This document shows positions 15,829 through 16,886 of a DNA stretch of 16,886 nucleotides, in pieces (the first letter of the stretch is position 1; the number at the start of each line of letters is the position of its first letter). The position numbers were made by a program, and so were the translations under genes. The DNA is taken from NCBI GenBank assembly GCA_002315285.1, contig DCGR01000006.1:6746-23631 (forward strand). The letters run 5' to 3'. This stretch comes from Bacteroides sp. UBA1773. Lineage in GTDB: Bacteria; Bacteroidota; Bacteroidia; Bacteroidales; Bacteroidaceae. The notes below the pieces were generated by a model that was not told the DNA's origin, did not search any database, and saw nothing but the letters and a program-made list of their open reading frames with translations.

Positions 15829-15915
15829 CGTGTATGTCGGTCAATGGGCATGACTTGTTTTTGGCATTTTCATTACGTGTGTTTTTCAGATAGACTAACT
15901 AATTTTTCAGATGTT

Positions 15916-16773
15916 ATGAAGAAAATCGTTTTATTATTCATGTGTTTGGTGGCACTTGCTTCATGTGGCAATGGTGCCAAGGAAAAAGAGTTGCGTGAAC
16001 GCAACGACTCATTGGTGGCTCAGCTCGCAAGCCGTGATGCTGAGATAGACGCAATGATGTGCGCTTTCAATGATGTGCAGGAAGGTTTCCGGCAGATTAA
16101 TGAGGCCGAGAATCGTGTCGATTTAAACAATCATGCAGAGAATGCTTCTGCTACGGCATTGATTCAGGAAGACATCCGTTTCATTACGAAACAGTTGCAG
16201 GATAATCGCGAAGAGATTGCCAAACTGAAAGAGCAGTTGGACAACGGACGCATCCAATCAGCTCAGTTGAAGCGTGCGGTTGAAAACCTCACGGCCGAAC
16301 TGGAGCACAAGCAGAAGCAAATCGAGTCGCTGCAGGCCGAACTTGCCGCCAAGAACATCCGTATTGCCGAGTTGGATGCTGCGGTGAGTGACCTTCATGA
16401 GAACATCGCCGAACTTCATGCCGATGTGGCAGAAAAGACCGCTACGGTGGCACAACAGGAGGTAGAACTGAATGCCGCTTGGTATGCTGTGGGAACCAAG
16501 GCTGAGCTCAAGGAACAAAATATTTTGGAATCGGGTTTCCTCAAGAGCAAGAAGGTGCTGAAGGATGCCTCCTTCAACAAGGATTATTTCACGCAGATTG
16601 ACATTCGTTCTACCACGACCATTGTTTTGGGACGTAGCCCGAAATTGTTGACCACACATCCTGAAAGTTCTTACAAGATTACCACAGGGGCCGACAAACA
16701 GGCTACCCTCGAAATCACCGACTACAAGGCTTTTTGGACTGCATCAAAATATTTGGTTGTCCAGGTGAAATAA
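15916..16773 (+). CDS. Coiled-coil lipoprotein, Cbp1 (collagen-binding adhesin)-like
   Basis: A 285-residue predicted lipoprotein. The start at ATG 15916 gives MKKIVLLFMCLVALASC with lipobox LASC and lipidated Cys17; an in-frame ATG at 15844 would put 24 unrelated residues before the signal peptide and is rejected. Residues 22-66 and about 88-185 are rich in heptad-like Leu/Ala/Ile with charged residues (REEIAKLKEQL, HKQKQIESLQAELAAKNIRI) and should form a long coiled coil. The C-terminal part (about 186-285) is globular, with KAELKEQNILESGF, FNKDYFTQIDIR, LLTTHPESSYKI and FWTASKYLVVQV. This layout matches my recollection of Bacteroidales proteins named after the Bacteroides fragilis collagen-binding glycoprotein Cbp1. 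One O-glycosylation-type triplet (Asp31-Ser32-Leu33) lies just after the anchor. Binding to collagen is known only for the named relative; here it is inference, and a plain envelope structural protein is equally possible. Confidence 0.8.
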   Translation: MKKIVLLFMCLVALASCGNGAKEKELRERNDSLVAQLASRDAEIDAMMCAFNDVQEGFRQINEAENRVDLNNHAENASATALIQEDIRFITKQLQDNREEIAKLKEQLDNGRIQSAQLKRAVENLTAELEHKQKQIESLQAELAAKNIRIAELDAAVSDLHENIAELHADVAEKTATVAQQEVELNAAWYAVGTKAELKEQNILESGFLKSKKVLKDASFNKDYFTQIDIRSTTTIVLGRSPKLLTTHPESSYKITTGADKQATLEITDYKAFWTASKYLVVQVK

Positions 16774-16806
16774 GAAGCTGTCTTTGAAATCATCCAGTAA
16801 ATTGGT

Positions 16807-16855
16807 AACTATCAGGCTATGTAAGGCGCTCGTACTTTACATGGCCTGAATAGTT
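16807..16855. terminator. Strong hairpin after the coiled-coil lipoprotein gene, possible terminator
   Basis: The arms 16807-16824 and 16837-16855 are near-perfect inverted repeats: AACTAT with ATAGTT, CAGGC with GCCTG, and ATGTAA with TTACAT, with one G-T wobble and one bulged A, around a 12-base loop. It lies 34 bases after the stop codon at 16773. No T-run follows on the plus strand (the next bases are ATAATATAGG), so it is not a textbook intrinsic terminator. It could instead be an mRNA-stabilising stem, a bidirectional terminator or a dispersed repeat. The fold is clear; the role is inferred. Confidence 0.5.
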
Positions 16856-16886
16856 ATAATATAGGGTGTTAAGTTAATGGTTTGAG

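Noticed and set aside
15844..15915. ATG 15844 as start of the coiled-coil lipoprotein
   Set aside because: It would place 24 residues before a complete lipoprotein signal sequence and block its recognition.
1..16886. Mobile elements, CRISPR arrays, tRNA or rRNA genes, defence or phage genes
   Set aside because: Reading both strands showed no transposase, integrase, direct-repeat array, RNA gene signature or known defence protein.

Overview
The window is a stretch of chromosome from a member of the Bacteroidota, most probably Bacteroidales (Bacteroides/Prevotella-like). Four things suggest this: PurH and MreB read like Bacteroidales orthologues; several lipoproteins are of Bacteroidota-restricted types (an SbsA-type Ig-like lipoprotein and a Cbp1-like coiled-coil lipoprotein); RicT has a long, Asn/Lys/Arg-rich tail; and candidate promoters fit the Bacteroidota -7 consensus TAnnTTTG, while Shine-Dalgarno sequences are weak or absent. 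This placement comes from protein recognition alone, not from any search.

Layout. (1) Positions 1-3754, plus strand: the 3' part of a GH3-family acyl-adenylate enzyme, a large Ig-like lipoprotein, a DUF3108 periplasmic protein and an L-rhamnose mutarotase (rhaM). They are packed with gaps of 7 and 2 bases and one ATGA overlap, so they are very likely one transcript. (2) Positions 3755-11231, plus strand: a promoter-bearing gap, then purH followed by the complete elongation (rod) complex operon mreB-mreC-mreD-mrdA(PBP2)-rodA. This is the cell-shape and lateral-wall synthesis machinery. (3) Positions 11176-14964, minus strand: read 5'->3', an exported phospholipase D/cardiolipin-synthase-like protein, then holB (DNA polymerase III delta') and ricT (PSP1 protein). 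The last of these runs tail-to-tail into rodA with a 56-base overlap. (4) Positions 14965-16886, plus strand: a short divergent promoter region, rsmI (16S rRNA 2'-O-methyltransferase), a Cbp1-like coiled-coil lipoprotein, and a strong hairpin near the window end.

Most genes are core functions: purine synthesis, wall elongation, replication and ribosome modification. I see no mobile element, CRISPR array, rRNA or tRNA, phage gene or defence system, and I do not claim an undescribed system. The least understood part is the GH3/Ig-like/DUF3108/RhaM cluster. The observations most worth checking are the dense D(S/T)-hydrophobic glycosylation-type motifs in the Ig-like lipoprotein, the cysteine-rich RicT, and the secreted HKD-family enzyme. 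There is no gene-free stretch longer than 300 bases; the longest gaps are 3755-3982 and 14965-15132.
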